Assembly (NCBI GenBank): GCA_018398575.1
Contig: JAGTXZ010000021.1
Location: 1,984,001 to 2,048,000 of the forward strand
Direction: 5' to 3'
Length of the DNA stretch: 64,000 nt
From: Ampelomyces quisqualis
Taxonomy: Eukaryota; Ascomycota; Dothideomycetes; Pleosporales; Phaeosphaeriaceae
Part shown: piece by piece, positions 10,773-21,780 of the stretch
Layout of the letters: each line of letters starts with the position of its first letter
How positions within the stretch are numbered: position 1 is the first letter of the stretch
Notes under the pieces: model-generated
What the model saw: only the letters and a program-made list of their open reading frames with translations
Told to the model about the DNA's origin: nothing
The model's database searches: none
Program-made: the position numbers and the translations under genes

Positions 10773-12178
10773 TCACACTATAGCGCCAAAGTCCTGTTTC
10801 AGAACGTCTAATATCTCCTTGCTATCCACTTCCTCCTGATATGTTGTTTGGGATCCTGGTCGCTGTCCGTCAGCTTTCAAGCGTTGCAAGATCTCCGGGT
10901 CTAGCTCGCTAATGAGCGCATCGAACTCTTTTCGTTCTTCCCTTTCTTGCTTTAGGTAGTCCTCCTCCAACATGAATTCTTGTGGTAGTTGAAGTGTTGA
11001 TTTGGGGAGGACGTAGATTGTGGGAAACTCTAGGACAGTGCGGCCATTCAGACATTCGCCAATAGTGGCGGTCGGTATAAGAGGTATGAGGACAATCTTG
11101 TTTGAGCTTGTGCGTGGCTTTACCAGATAAAACCAACAGTCGACATGGCCCATGGGCTTGGTGCTTGACCCATTATCGCAATAGTCTGTAGTGTCCGCCT
11201 CTGCCAATTCGGCTTTTGCTTTCTCGGCCTTTTCTTCCTCCGGATGAGAGGCTCGTCGTCCTGGAGTCGATAGCTTTGGCTCCTTCTCCACGACTTCGAT
11301 GTTGAGGTCGCACTGGCCCGGCATGCCCTGATCCTTTGCAATAGGGCGAACATCTTTAGTGGCGAAGCTTGCGGTGGTGTAACTATCGACATCACGCTTC
11401 CTCTTCTTCACTTTATGTGAATCTCGGGACGCGAAGGGCTGGGCAGTTTCTACCGGGCATGTCGATGATGTCTCAGTGAGCAGCCGCATTTTTCGGTCAT
11501 CGAACCATTCCACCGTCCACATAATGTTCCGAGCATTAGTTGCTTTCCTGTACTACATCAGCAGCTTACTTCATCGGCGCTGACATGCAGCTTACTTGTT
11601 GTTAGAACGATGTGACTTGTTCTCTTTCTGTCTGCTCAAGCCCCTCGGAGCGCGAATAACTTTCACGCCTGCGGACTCAAGGTGTTGGTAGTTTGTCTGC
11701 CCTTTTCGTGTTGATTGTGCCTGAGACCATGACTGCGTCGAGGTGGAAGCTCTTTCACCGCCTTCCTGCAATCCCTTCTCCGCTTTCTCAATATCACGCT
11801 CAATGCCTATAAGGAAATTAAAGTCGTGGTCGATACCTGCTGGTGTTACAAGTTGCGACTTTTTCACGAACTTGGTCGGGTCGCGCCGCCCTGAACATTG
11901 CGCCCATTGCTGATGCCTCTTGTAGCACGGCAGCGAGCATGTGCGCGCAGAGCAACCAGGACAGCGATATTTAGAGGCAATGGTGTTGCTGGCATGTGTC
12001 AGCTTGGCTGTAGCAAGGTGTTACTCAGCCTCTGCTGCGCTGGCCGTCGCTTGACAGCTATTGCAGCAAGTGAGCGCTTCCCGCACAGGAAACGTGTTCG
12101 ACAAGATGTCCACGTATGAGTTAATAATCATACGTACCAGATACTGCACAAGTCGCTCAGAAGCCCTTCACCCGGCAT
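10773..12178 (-). CDS. BCD1: Box C/D snoRNP assembly factor BCD1 (zf-HIT protein)
   Basis: Nuclear assembly factor for box C/D snoRNPs. Exons 12178-12138, 11988-11596 and 11547-10773 sum in frame to 402 residues. The first exon encodes MPGEGLLSDLCSI and a split Cys; splicing over the 149-base intron restores a textbook HIT zinc finger: CSIC, KYRCPGC, SARTCSLPC, then KRH and QC. The region after it (GIDHDFNFLIGIERDIEKAE and, across intron 2, ARNIMWTVEWFDD) matches the conserved BCD1 core; the C-terminus is acidic (LDPEILQRLKADGQRP). Intron 2 is 48 bases. The first intron hides the N-terminal exon from simple ORF calling, so automated models may start too late. Confidence 0.9.
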
Positions 12179-12900
12179 GTTGCGCGCAAGATTGCACACA
12201 CGTTTAGCGCAAATTGAATGAACCCTCTGAGCGATCGGACTTGATGCCGTTGGTTGGTAATGGGTGAGTGATCCACGGAGCTTGGCGGCTGAGAAGAGAT
12301 TTTGGCCGCACAGAGATGTCGCTACATGTGCACTGCTAATGTAGTGTGTTTCGAAGCAGGTATGGTGCACGTGTCAGAGATAACGCATGAGAAGGATTAG
12401 GAGTACTGCGCAGGGAGTAGTGATTGTCCGATGCGGCACAATAGCAGTGGTGAGGGTTTGATGGGCAAAATTACACTAGCTTACCTACCGGTAGCAGCCG
12501 CAATCTAGGCATCGAGAACCAGTTAGGTAACGTTCGCCGCATCAAACCCTCCGCAAAGCCCTCCACCGACTCAAGCACAAATCGCATGGTCCGGAGCGAG
12601 CAGTGCGAAGTTGCGTTTTGGCACCATCATCCTCTGCACTGCGCCTTGTCCGTGCATGCTTTTCGGGAATGCTGTAGCTGCTGCCATTACCCAGACTATG
12701 ATCAAGTTGATGCTGCATTCGTCACTGTAGAATACTGAATTCGGCTTTAATCATGACATGGAGGAGAAGCTTTAGAACAGATTTTGACGTGTTCCAGTGC
12801 TTCTGGCTGACGAGTGGAGGTAGCGATAATTCTTCTTTGTGCAGTAAGTAGTGTAGCACCAGAAGAGGATCGCACAGGCTGCATGAAGGCGGACGTTTCA
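12179..12900. other. Intergenic, 5' side of BCD1
   Basis: Contains a TACCGGTA palindrome at 12486, similar to the one in the MITE termini; no gene supported. Confidence 0.4.
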
Positions 12901-14560
12901 AGATACATGAGATGGAATCCGCACAACACAATACGATGCAGCAAATCAGCCCGCCGCAGGCGTCAGGGGCATCCCAGGGGGTCTCCCCCGAGAGCAAAGA
13001 GACACGTAGCTTCAAAACAGTCCGCTATACCTGGAGGTTGCAGGTTTCGGTGCAGTTACCCGTTCAGCATATTCAGAAAGCGCCCACGTATACCATCGTC
13101 AATTCTCAGCTCAGCGCCGACTGTTTTGAAATCACCTACGCCAAGTCAGCCTACTGCTCCTAGTCCTGGTCCGGGTCCTGCCCCTCGAGTCCCTGAACCG
13201 TCCACAGCTTCTGTTCCAGCTCCTACCTTCCTACCACGCGGTCAACACAGCGGAGACTCACCGGAGACGGTAGAACCAAGGCGCGCGAGGCTGCTCCTGC
13301 AGCTTCAATATCTTACACTCAGACGCGCTGGCGATGATCCGTCGCCCACTCCTTCCATCGATGGGATGAAGCAGCGGCTAGGCCCACCATTCTTCCCTTC
13401 GACCAAGACGATCCAGAAGGTGCAGATCTTGGGCCACAGTCTCGCAGCCATTCACTGGATTTGCGTCGTGGGCGTGGTTGCAGTGATTCCGTCCGGTCCC
13501 GTGGTCAGTCTCGCGATCACACTCAATCACCAACAAATTTCGCTGGCACCGAAGGATACTCTCCAGTCAGTTTGCTTTAAGTGCCCTAGCCGTGACACCA
13601 ATCGCCCATCGTTCCTTAAGGATGAGACAATACGTGTCGTTTGCATCTATTGTGCAGACGAAATGAGCGCACCAGCCTTTAGTGAGCGTTTAGTTTGCTG
13701 TCACCCTTAACATCATGCTGTTGCCGTACACTAAATGGTTGATGATGATGGAAACCTTCACAATATTTGCATAGTCTGCCGTGATCTAGGCTTCCCGTCC
13801 TTTGTTGGACCATGCAGCTCATCGTCGTATGGATCAGGATTTCCTATACCAGGCTCTTAACGCGGCGCGCAGTTATCCTACTTCTTGACCACAAGTCAAG
13901 CCGTCGATAGCAGTCAGTTGTCTCCTGTCGCACGAGGCGTATCAAGGTCTGGTGGTAGCGCCCGTGAACGTCGAGAAAATAACGATTCTATCACGGTGTC
14001 AGATCCAGTCATTGACATCAGCTCCGAGGATTGGCGGGATGATGCAGCTCTGAAGGACCGCGACTTCAATCTTTTGAATGGCTTCAACACAAAGCTTAAT
14101 AAGGAGATCTAAAAGACGTGCAATCGCTGTAATGAGAAGTGGTTCCGCCTTGGGCTTGAGAATGACAGCGTCTGAGCAGCTTGCCGTAAAGTTGATCGCA
14201 ACTTGGATGAGGAAATGCCAATTCTATACAGTCAGCACAATAATATGGACCTAGGACCTGGGGTTTCTCTCCATCCTGAACTGTTGAATCAGATTGAAGA
14301 GATGTTGATCGCCCGCGTTCACACTCATGTTCAAGTGTGGCAGATACGTGGAGCACAGTACAAGTACAAAGTCCATGTGGTCAACTTTCTTAACAATACA
14401 GGAAAGGTTTACAATCGTCTCCCTCTGCTGCCACAAGACCGGCACATATCTTCATTCGTTCTACCAATTAGAACGAGGATTTCCGCATGCGTCGCTGAGA
14501 TACCTAATTCGCTTGGCTAAAACAACTTGTATTGACAAAGGGGCATTGCAAATTTAAGCA
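12901..14560 (+). pseudogene. Broken Helitron-type ORF with DUF6570-like domain
   Basis: Plus-strand relic, clearest from 13885 to 14520. Residues spell a degenerate zinc ribbon (KTCNRCNEKWFRLGL, then AACRK) followed by LNQIEEMLIARVHTHVQVWQ, IRGAQYKYKVHVVNF and VYNRLPLLPQ. This order is the DUF6570 signature found at the front of fungal Helitron/PIF1-helicase proteins. In-frame stops interrupt it at 14110 (TAA) and about 14173 (TGA, where a zinc-ligand Cys would be expected). After LPLLPQ the homology continues in another frame (NEDFRMRR) with further stops, so there is also a frameshift. Rep and helicase parts are absent. The sequence from 12.9 to 13.9 kb looks like the low-complexity N-terminal part, with less support. 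Confidence 0.72.
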
Positions 14561-14662
14561 ATTGAAATTTTGCTATTACTTTAAATAATAAACAGTCAGG
14601 TTTGAACTGATGCCCAATCAGGCGAGATCATGGCACGAAACTGGTGCACCGGAAAGGCCGTA

Positions 14663-16028
14663 TCAACTCTTTCGTCCAGCAACTCGTAAGACCCCATTTG
14701 GAGTCACACTCTCTTCATTTCGGTTTGAATAATCAAAAACAACAAGGACGCTTTTCAACCATGCATCGCCTAGGACTAGCCCATCCCCAGAAACAGGCTG
14801 AAGCAGAAGTATGCACATGTTATCGCCATACTCGGGTGCAGGACTTAATAGGTCGTTCTTAGAGATGTAGTATGGTCTGTTCTCAATCCTAATACCAAAA
14901 CTTGGAGATTTGGCATCACAGCGCACAAAATATTGGTTTTTTTCGGGGTTGAGTTGAGCAATAGGGTCGAAGTGTCGGGCAAAGAAGTCTACAACTTCAG
15001 CAGGGACGTAGAGCTGTGGTATGCCAGAGGCGATTGCCATAACTTTTGGATAAGATGAATATCGGGCTTTTGTCCTTTTGAATCCATCAGGGAGTATGCT
15101 GAAACCTGCGACTTTAATACAAGGGGCAGTTGATCCTGAAAAGGGAGCCAGGATAGCCGTTGTAGCCCAGCGTTGATCCGTATAGATATTAGGAATGCCT
15201 CCAAAAGCGATGATGCCTCCTGAGTCAGGAAGATCGGGAGTATAGCGGAAAAGCGCGAGGGAGAAGATAGGGTCGAGTATAGAGTCCTGTTGCAACCTTG
15301 TGTTTTACCTTAGTGTTAGTTTTAATTGGAATAAGGAGGGGGGAACGGACTTACAGTGTTTCAATAACACCTACACTACCTGGCATGCTTGGAAAGGCTA
15401 GACCTAGAACCCCACTGCTTATCCCATCGCCTTTCCAGTATCCCTTCTCTGCCAAGAGAATATTCTGGGTAATACTAAAGAACGGTTCCTTTTTCTCATT
15501 AAAGCCCCCCAAATTAAGTTTTTCTTGTACAATATGCCCTTCTATAAACTGGCCGTCTAGGTAATCTTGCTTCACCCTCTGATATGTTGGTAAGAGTGTT
15601 TGTGATGCAGCGGATTCAAACAAGTAGCTAAGCCTACATATTGACTGTGGTTGGGGAACATTGTAGGGGTTTAAGCAGGTAAATTTGGACGATGCAACCC
15701 AGGTTGTGTGGGAGCTAATTTCAACAGACAGGTTAAGAAGTTGGCCGCCTACTATTACGTGGGCTAAGTAGAAGCGGTTTTGGTGAACGCCGAGAAGGGG
15801 TTGCTGTGATGGCGCGAGCCTAGGTGACCAAGTGCGTTGCCCGGGAAACTTGTCGAGAACAGAAAGTTCTAGGACGTTGTTCGTTACTGTAGGGTTTAGC
15901 GATGGGTTGTGAGGTTCTTGGAGGTGAAACATACTATCGACAGGTGCTGCTGTACTGCTGTCAGTAGCTGCCACGATACGGCGAGCACACAAGCTGAAAG
16001 CGAATACTGTTAAGCCTAGCATGAACAT
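14663..16028 (-). CDS. Secreted pepsin-like (A1) protein lacking both catalytic Asp
   Basis: Two exons, 16028-15355 and 15296-14663, join at a 53-base intron with an ACTAAC branch site to give 435 residues. An N-terminal hydrophobic stretch (residues 3-15) fits a signal peptide. The A1 fold is recognisable: FYLAHVIVGGQLLNLSVEIS, TTWVAS, GVLGLAFPS, GGIIAFGGI, then LVLGDAWLKSVLVVFDYSN. The first active-site motif (DTG) reads E103-I-S and the second (D[TS]G) reads A314-S-G, so no aspartyl protease activity is expected although the frame is fully open. Flanked by mobile elements on both sides. It may be a pseudoenzyme (inhibitor-binding decoy or binding protein) or a gene under relaxed selection; the sequence cannot tell which. 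Confidence 0.8.
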
Positions 16029-16370
16029 GTTGGAGAAAGACAGGCGGTAGGATGTACGGGAAGGCGCTGTGGCTGAAGTCGAGCCGCGAGTGAAGGTGCT
16101 TCTTATAATACGCTAGCCTAGCGCGGATAACAAGGTTAGACATTTAGATCTGTATTACTGTACACCTCTGTGTGTGAATGAGTTGGAAAAGTGGATCTGA
16201 GGCTGCACTTACTCCGTGCGATCGGTCCTTCTTGAATTTTCATTTACGGTGTACTCCGTACAAGTACGGAGTATATTCTTGTTGTTGCCGCAGGCTCTGC
16301 TGGTCGAAATTCTTAGTCCGTACGGAGTACTCCGTACCGTATGTCCGACTTGTTATGAAACGAGAGAGAG
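16029..16370. other. Intergenic, promoter side of the pepsin-like gene
   Basis: Holds four TACGGAGTA/TACTCCGTA motifs (16252, 16265, 16321, 16328), two of them overlapping to form a longer palindrome. Confidence 0.5.
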
Positions 16371-16726
16371 GGGAAACGTTATTGCCCACCCCCATAAGCA
16401 GTACTACCCACCCCCACAACTCGCTATCTTTACCGCCTCCAAAGTCACCTAAGCAATAGAAATTTTTATTAGTTGTTGCAGACAAAGTTAATATTTAAAT
16501 CACGCTGCGTTAACTGCTGTTAGAAAAAATTTAAAAAGTTGGCAGAGAGGTGCTCAAATGTTGTACAGAAGTTGAGGATTTTAGAAATCTTAGATTTTCT
16601 TCATTTAGGTCTAACGAGATGTGGGTGTGGGGCTGGAATCACTTGAGATGGTTGGCTAATTTGGGCTTGGCGGCGTCTTAGGGGGGTGGGTAATACTGGT
16701 TATGGGGGTGGGCAATAACGTCTCCC
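16371..16726. mobile_element. Inverted-repeat element, copy I (356 bp)
   Basis: Termini GGGAAACGTTATTGCCCACC and its counterpart GGGAGACGTTATTGCCCACC on the other strand, similar for about 45 bases and each containing two spaced CCCACCCCC blocks. Both flanks are the 9-mer GAGAGAGAG (16362-16370 and 16727-16735), a possible 9-bp target duplication as in Mutator-like elements, though the flank is low complexity. No ORF, so non-autonomous. Confidence 0.82.
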
Positions 16727-17139
16727 GAGAGAGAGCACGCTTCGTGCGCTAAAGGCTCGCGACACTGATTCGAATCCACCCAAAAGCGGCTGTCAGCATT
16801 AAAGTCCCACGCCATGGGTTCGAAGGCTTGGGTCGTGGGCAGCACCAGCTCCAGCACCGGTATCACGGTTCATGGCCCCGTGAGTCTTCATCACTTTCAC
16901 ACATCATTTGCAAGCCGTTTTGCAAGAGCACGCTGCACGGGAGATGGAGCAGCACCCTCCTGTGACGGGAGACGTTATTGCCCATCCCCATAGGAGCTGC
17001 CGCTCACCCCCCCAAGACGCCGCCAAGCCCAAATTAGCCAACCATCCCAAGTGATCCCAGGCCCACACTCAGATCTCGTTAGATCCAAATTAAGAAAATC
17101 AAAAGATTTCTAAAATCCTTAACAATTGTGCCACATTTA

Positions 17140-17404
17140 CTATGGTACAAGGCAAAAGTAGTGTACCAGTAGGGGTCCCCTGCTTCGGAGCTGCAAAACC
17201 TAGATGGAATGAATCTTACATGCTATCCCATACTAATTTGTATTAAATGCAATGTTTTTAGCATTGCCTAGCTGCCACGTCACACTCCTTGAGGTCTAGT
17301 GGTGAATAAGATACAGCTTCCATCTGATCTGCGTTAGGCCGAAATACCAGATTCCGGGCCCCACACCACCCCTACTGGTACACTACTTTTGCCTTGTACC
17401 ACAG
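17140..17404. mobile_element. TA-flanked MITE, unit 1 of a tandem pair
   Basis: Full-length 265-bp relative of 9251-9515 in the other orientation, with both termini present (ends ..CTTGTACCACAG). Confidence 0.85.
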
Positions 17405-17650
17405 TATTGTACCGGTAGGGGTCCCTTGCTTCGGAGCTGCAAAACCTAGATGGAATGAGTCTTACATGCTATCCCATACTAATTTGTATTAAATGCAATG
17501 TTTTTAGCATAGCCCAGCTGCCACGTTACACTCCTTGAGGTCTAGTGGCGGGCAAAATATAGCTTCTATCTGATCTGCGTTAGGCCAAAATACCAATTTC
17601 CGGGCCCCACACCACCCCTACCGGTGCAATACTTTTGCCTTGTACCATAG
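17405..17650. mobile_element. TA-flanked MITE, unit 2 of a tandem pair, lacking 19 terminal bases
   Basis: Starts at TATTGTACCGGTAGGGG, that is, without the outermost 19 bases of the left terminus, and ends with an intact terminus at 17650. The two units therefore share one terminus at the junction. Confidence 0.82.
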
Positions 17651-17813
17651 TGAGCACTTCTCTGCCCACTTTTTTTTTTGGACAGCAATCAACTTAGCGT
17701 TATTTAAATATCGTCTTGGTCTCCTACCACTAAGAAAAGTTTACGGTGGCGGGTGACTTTAGAGGCGGTAAAGATGGCGAGTTGTGGGGGTGGGTAATAC
17801 ATGTAAGTTCTCC

Positions 17814-18279
17814 TGCGACATGTCCGCTTCGGCGGCGTGCAGCGGCCAGCCCCTGACACACCCTTGTTCGGAGGGTGGCCCTGCTCGACCGCGGATTGGC
17901 AGGTTTGGATCAAATCTCCTGGATCCGAGACTTGTGCAGTGCCTAATCCTTGCTAGTCTTCGGGTCGTCCATGTCCATCGGCTCCTTGCCCAAGCCTCCA
18001 GCCCGAGCTTCAAGGGCGCATTGCAACTTGCCGTCTTTCAAGTCCCTCCTCGCTGTTGCACTCCCCTCCGTCCAACAGCAGCCAGGCGACTCCAAGCCCT
18101 TCAGTTGACAGCGTCCACATGGTACTTCGGTCTTTTCGACCCTCAGTCTCCCATATGCCTCTTGTATCATCATAGTTGTGCTACTATACCCTGGCTTCAT
18201 CCGCCACAGAGTCCTACCGACTAAACTCCGTAGTCGCGCGGCCAAAGTGATCGTCGTCTAAATTCAACACTGCTTCACC
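17814..18279. other. Intergenic, promoter of the DENN-domain gene
   Basis: GC-normal with pyrimidine-rich tracts at 18160-18200; no further feature. Confidence 0.45.
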
Positions 18280-21169
18280 ATGGCTCCATCCTTGAGCCTC
18301 CGCCCTCGCACTGGCGAGCGACCATCGACACGAGACAACGCCGACCACAGCCTGATCATCCCCAGCCGTACGTCGTCTTTGCACTCAAGAATCACCCAGC
18401 CACTCCCCTCGACATTGAACGTCAGACAAGGCGCGCGAAGCCCAAAGACATTGACCCATGCATATATGGTATGTGGTGTCGGGCGAGAGCCTTCTCAGTG
18501 GGTGAAGGCGCCGGCTCCTGCGCAGGGAAAGATTGGCCACATAAAGGGTGCTGTCGGAACCTTTTGGCTTCCTGAAATTCTCGGAAGCAGTCCAAGATTG
18601 GAGCAAGACGATGATATTGCACGATCTCTTCATGCTGCGATGCGGGTAAGTTATTATCACGTTGCATGTCGTGGCACATCTAATGAGGGAACCAGGCATG
18701 CTTCCCACACGATGTCGAAATCTGCACAGGCAGGAGTCAGCCGCACTGTGTACATCATGCTTTTGTGCTGCAGCAAGATTCATCTCACACTCTTTATGGA
18801 ATTGCACTTCGGGTATGGTCACGGGCAGACGAGAAACGGGCTGAGACAATCCGCGACTTGCGAAAGCGAATCGAGCCGGACTTCTTTGACAACGCGGACG
18901 AGACATACTGGATCCCTTACTGCCTCAGCTTTCTTTCTCGTTACCCCTTGTACAACCTGCTCGGCGATTACCTCCGTGGTATGTGGATTCACTGGAACAA
19001 GGCAACAAACCTTTTTCATGCTGAGGAAGTTTCGCGAATCCTGAGCTTCCCCGCTCCCCGCCTCAACGACTTGGTGCGTATCGACATGAAGGACTACGCT
19101 TTGTGCTACCAGTTCCCGAATTCGCCAACTGGCTTCCAAAACTTTGCCATGTGGCCCCTTTTCACCTGTCTCTCCATTCCCAACATTGTTGGTGTAATCG
19201 AGGCAGCTGTGTCACCCACACGACGAATCATTTTCACCAGTCACTACCCTGCGATGCTCACAATTGCGGCTGAGACAGTGCGCTTCTGTGTAAGGGTGTA
19301 CGAGTGGAGCGGCTTGTACGTGCCCGTCGTTCATGCCCGTCATGTCAAGGATTTAGTTCAGGAGCCCGGTCCTTACATCCTTGGCATAACTTCGGAGTGC
19401 CGCTCGCTCTTCACCGCACCTACTGATGCTCTTGTTGTGGACTTGGACCGCAACTTTGTCTTGACCTCGAGCCCACCAACTGCACTCAGCGCAGGCCAGA
19501 GGAGCAAGATGATTACTCGTCTGACACAGGCCCTGAATGGTGAAGTTTCGCCGACTGGTGTTCCACAGCATCTACGATCTGCGTATGGTGGCGGGAAGCT
19601 CATTCCGGCGGGTCAGATTATCGTGATGCGGGGAGAAGTGGAGAGCATCCAGGATCCAGATTGGTGGACTCAAGATACTGTAATGTCTGTCATGGACCAC
19701 GTGTGCGAGAAGCTGGTATGTCCCGGTTTGCAATTTCTTCCTATCTGTCGACTAACCAACTTTCGTAGGGCCGCAATACCGGAGTGAAGGCCATTTTCGG
19801 TGGATCTGTCAAAAAACCTCTAATGACCAAGGTTTCCATGCGTCACCTGAACGAGATTGTTCGTGAGCGCAACCAGTATTCACGCGATGCACAGGAGGCT
19901 TGGCAAGACTTTATTAATCTCAAGGGTCGCATGGATACTGAGTTATCCAAGGTCAGCAAGCGCAACAACTTCCTAGTTGAAGAGCTCGAGAGCTGGAAGC
20001 AGCAATTCCTAAAGTTCCAGGCTTTTGCCGAGCAACTTACCAAGGAGACTCAGGAGCTCAAAGTCAAGATCGAGAACCACAAGCGTGAGAACCGGCGCCT
20101 TTCTAATCTCATTGACCAACAGAAGGACGATGCTGCCCGTCTCACCATTCGCCTGTCCGGGACTGAGAAGCAGCGCGACGACGCCCTCGAAGCGCTTGTC
20201 CTCCAGCAAGAGATTGCCGAAGAGCTTGAGCGTGAGAGGAGGCGCAACAAGAAGGAGCTCGGTGCGCTCCAGCACACAAATGGCGCCATTCTCCGCCAAC
20301 GAGATGAGGCACAACGTGTTGTACTTCATCTACGCGCTCTCATCGAAGGCCAGACCCACCACATGGAGCACATTGTGAAGACGCTCAACCAGGATGACAT
20401 GTCGGGCTACATTGAGCAGGGCTTCGAGGATGTCCCAGAAGAGGACGAGTCAGAACTATTCGAAGACGCCGATGCCGAGATCAATACGAATGACAAGTCT
20501 GAAGTTGGTACTATCCGAGGAGTTTCTGGAGTTGCGAGCACCAACGCATCGAGAGCGAGCACCGCCCAAGCTCACCATCTCGAGGGCGAAGATGTCACAC
20601 CAGATATGGAGCAGCATCTGCTTCGTAGCCCAGCACGCATCTCGAAGCGATTCTCGAACCAATCCATGGTTGACGTGGCCGATCGTGACCTTCGCGACAA
20701 GACCGACGCAATTGCGTACATCATTCGCAACATCTCGGAGCAGTGCGCAGCGGCAGTTGAGGGACTTCAGCTCGCTCAGCGTGCTGCCACCGAAGATGGT
20801 GACAACCACAGCGACCGCCGTAGCAGCATGGGTCAGATGTCCTCGTTTGGTGGACGAGCCCAGTCAACCCAAGGAAGCGAGTACGGCGATGAGGATATGC
20901 TCCGCCCTGGCCGTGGATCCAGCATCCCCCCCACTCCCGATCTGAGCCACAGGTCAAGCACAGCAATGTCGATGGTGAGCTCGTCAACGACACCGGACAG
21001 GTCAAGTCTCCAACATCGATCTCACGACATGCCCGCCGTACCCACGAGGATCCTTGAGCACGACGACGACGCCGAGGACAATAGCGATCTCCAGTCGGAC
21101 ATGCTCCCTGTGTCCAAGTACGCCACCCCGCTGCAGCGACCAGGCCAGACGCTGAGGATGGCGCACTAG
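18280..21169 (+). CDS. DENN (AEX-3) domain protein with C-terminal coiled coil
   Basis: DENN-domain proteins act mainly as guanine-nucleotide exchange factors for Rab GTPases in membrane traffic. Exons 18280-18645, 18696-19715 and 19769-21169 sum in frame to 928 residues. Tripartite DENN region: FPHDVEICTG and HTLYGIALRVWSRADEKR (upstream DENN), SFLSRYPLYNLLGDYL and RIIFTSHYPAMLTIAAETV (central), then GPYILGITSECR and DALVVDLDRNFV (downstream). Residues about 480-660 form a long coiled coil rich in E/K/R/Q (ELESWKQQFLKFQAFAEQL). The tail is acidic and serine-rich, probably disordered. Intron 2 has a GACTAACC branch site. The target Rab cannot be deduced. Confidence 0.87.
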
Positions 21170-21558
21170 GTTGATGATGATGCTACCGCTGCCTTGTTCC
21201 AGCGCGCGGGAATTACTCTTTGTCGTTTACCATCTCTTCTGTTCAGGCGTCTTTGGGGCCGGGCGGATGCAATTCTCTGCTTTCCTTGGCGCAAGCATGG
21301 TGAGCCATTCTTTTCATATCTACGACCATTTCTTGAATTCGGTTCGACGGCCACTGAGGGTTTGGGCAATGCCAGTCTGAGGGCTTGATGGCTGTGCGGC
21401 TCATGTGTTGATTGTAATTTTGTTTGTTAGCATAATACCAGTGTTTCCTTTGGGTTCAGAGATGTGATTGCTTCCAATCATTTTCCATCGTTGCACTACC
21501 ACCTGTGAAATACTCGATTTGGTGTTCTCGTTGCCGCGGTCATCGGGCTGACATGTGC
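21170..21558. other. Intergenic between the DENN gene and PEX20
   Basis: Probably 3' UTR of the DENN gene followed by the distal PEX20 promoter; no other signal. Confidence 0.4.
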
Positions 21559-21641
21559 CAGGTCACGTGCCAGCCACTACCAGGTCACGTGCCAGCCACT
21601 ACCAGGTCACGTGCCAGCCACTACCAGGTCACACGTGCCAG
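21559..21641. promoter_or_regulatory. 22-bp tandem repeat with CACGTG boxes upstream of PEX20
   Basis: Three exact head-to-tail 22-base units (21559-21580, 21581-21602, 21603-21624) plus a partial, altered fourth (21625-21641). Each holds the palindrome CACGTG, the E-box bound by bHLH factors. The array ends 140 bases before the PEX20 start codon. Confidence 0.75.
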
Positions 21642-21656
21642 CTCCCTCGCCATGAG

Positions 21657-21662
21657 CCTCGG
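21657..21662 (+). promoter_or_regulatory. CCTCGG hexamer upstream of PEX20
   Basis: FarA/FarB-type core about 120 bases upstream of the ATG at 21781, directly after the E-box array. Confidence 0.3.
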
Positions 21663-21780
21663 CTTCTGATCGTGGGCACTACGCATCTATCACCGCCGAT
21701 GCAGCCAGCCGCTTCGCCCATATTTTTGTCCCTTATGTATATCTAGCATGCGGTGATAACCTTCCTTTTCTGTAGCAGCC

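Larger units (their letters stand above)
16967..17813. mobile_element. Inverted-repeat element, copy II, opposite orientation and split by a MITE dimer
   Basis: Reverse-complement relative of copy I: the 16967-17115 arm matches 16726-16576 and the 17700-17813 arm matches the left end of copy I. It is interrupted at 17140-17650 by the TA-flanked MITE units; copy I supplies the uninterrupted site (GGTGCTCAAATG). Flanks TGTGAC and TGCGAC differ by one base. Confidence 0.82.

Noticed and set aside
16736..16966. tRNA-like B box (GATTCGAATCC at 16767), possible tRNA or SINE
   Set aside because: T-arm stem bases do not pair, no acceptor stem or anticodon arm can be drawn, and no A box at the right distance.
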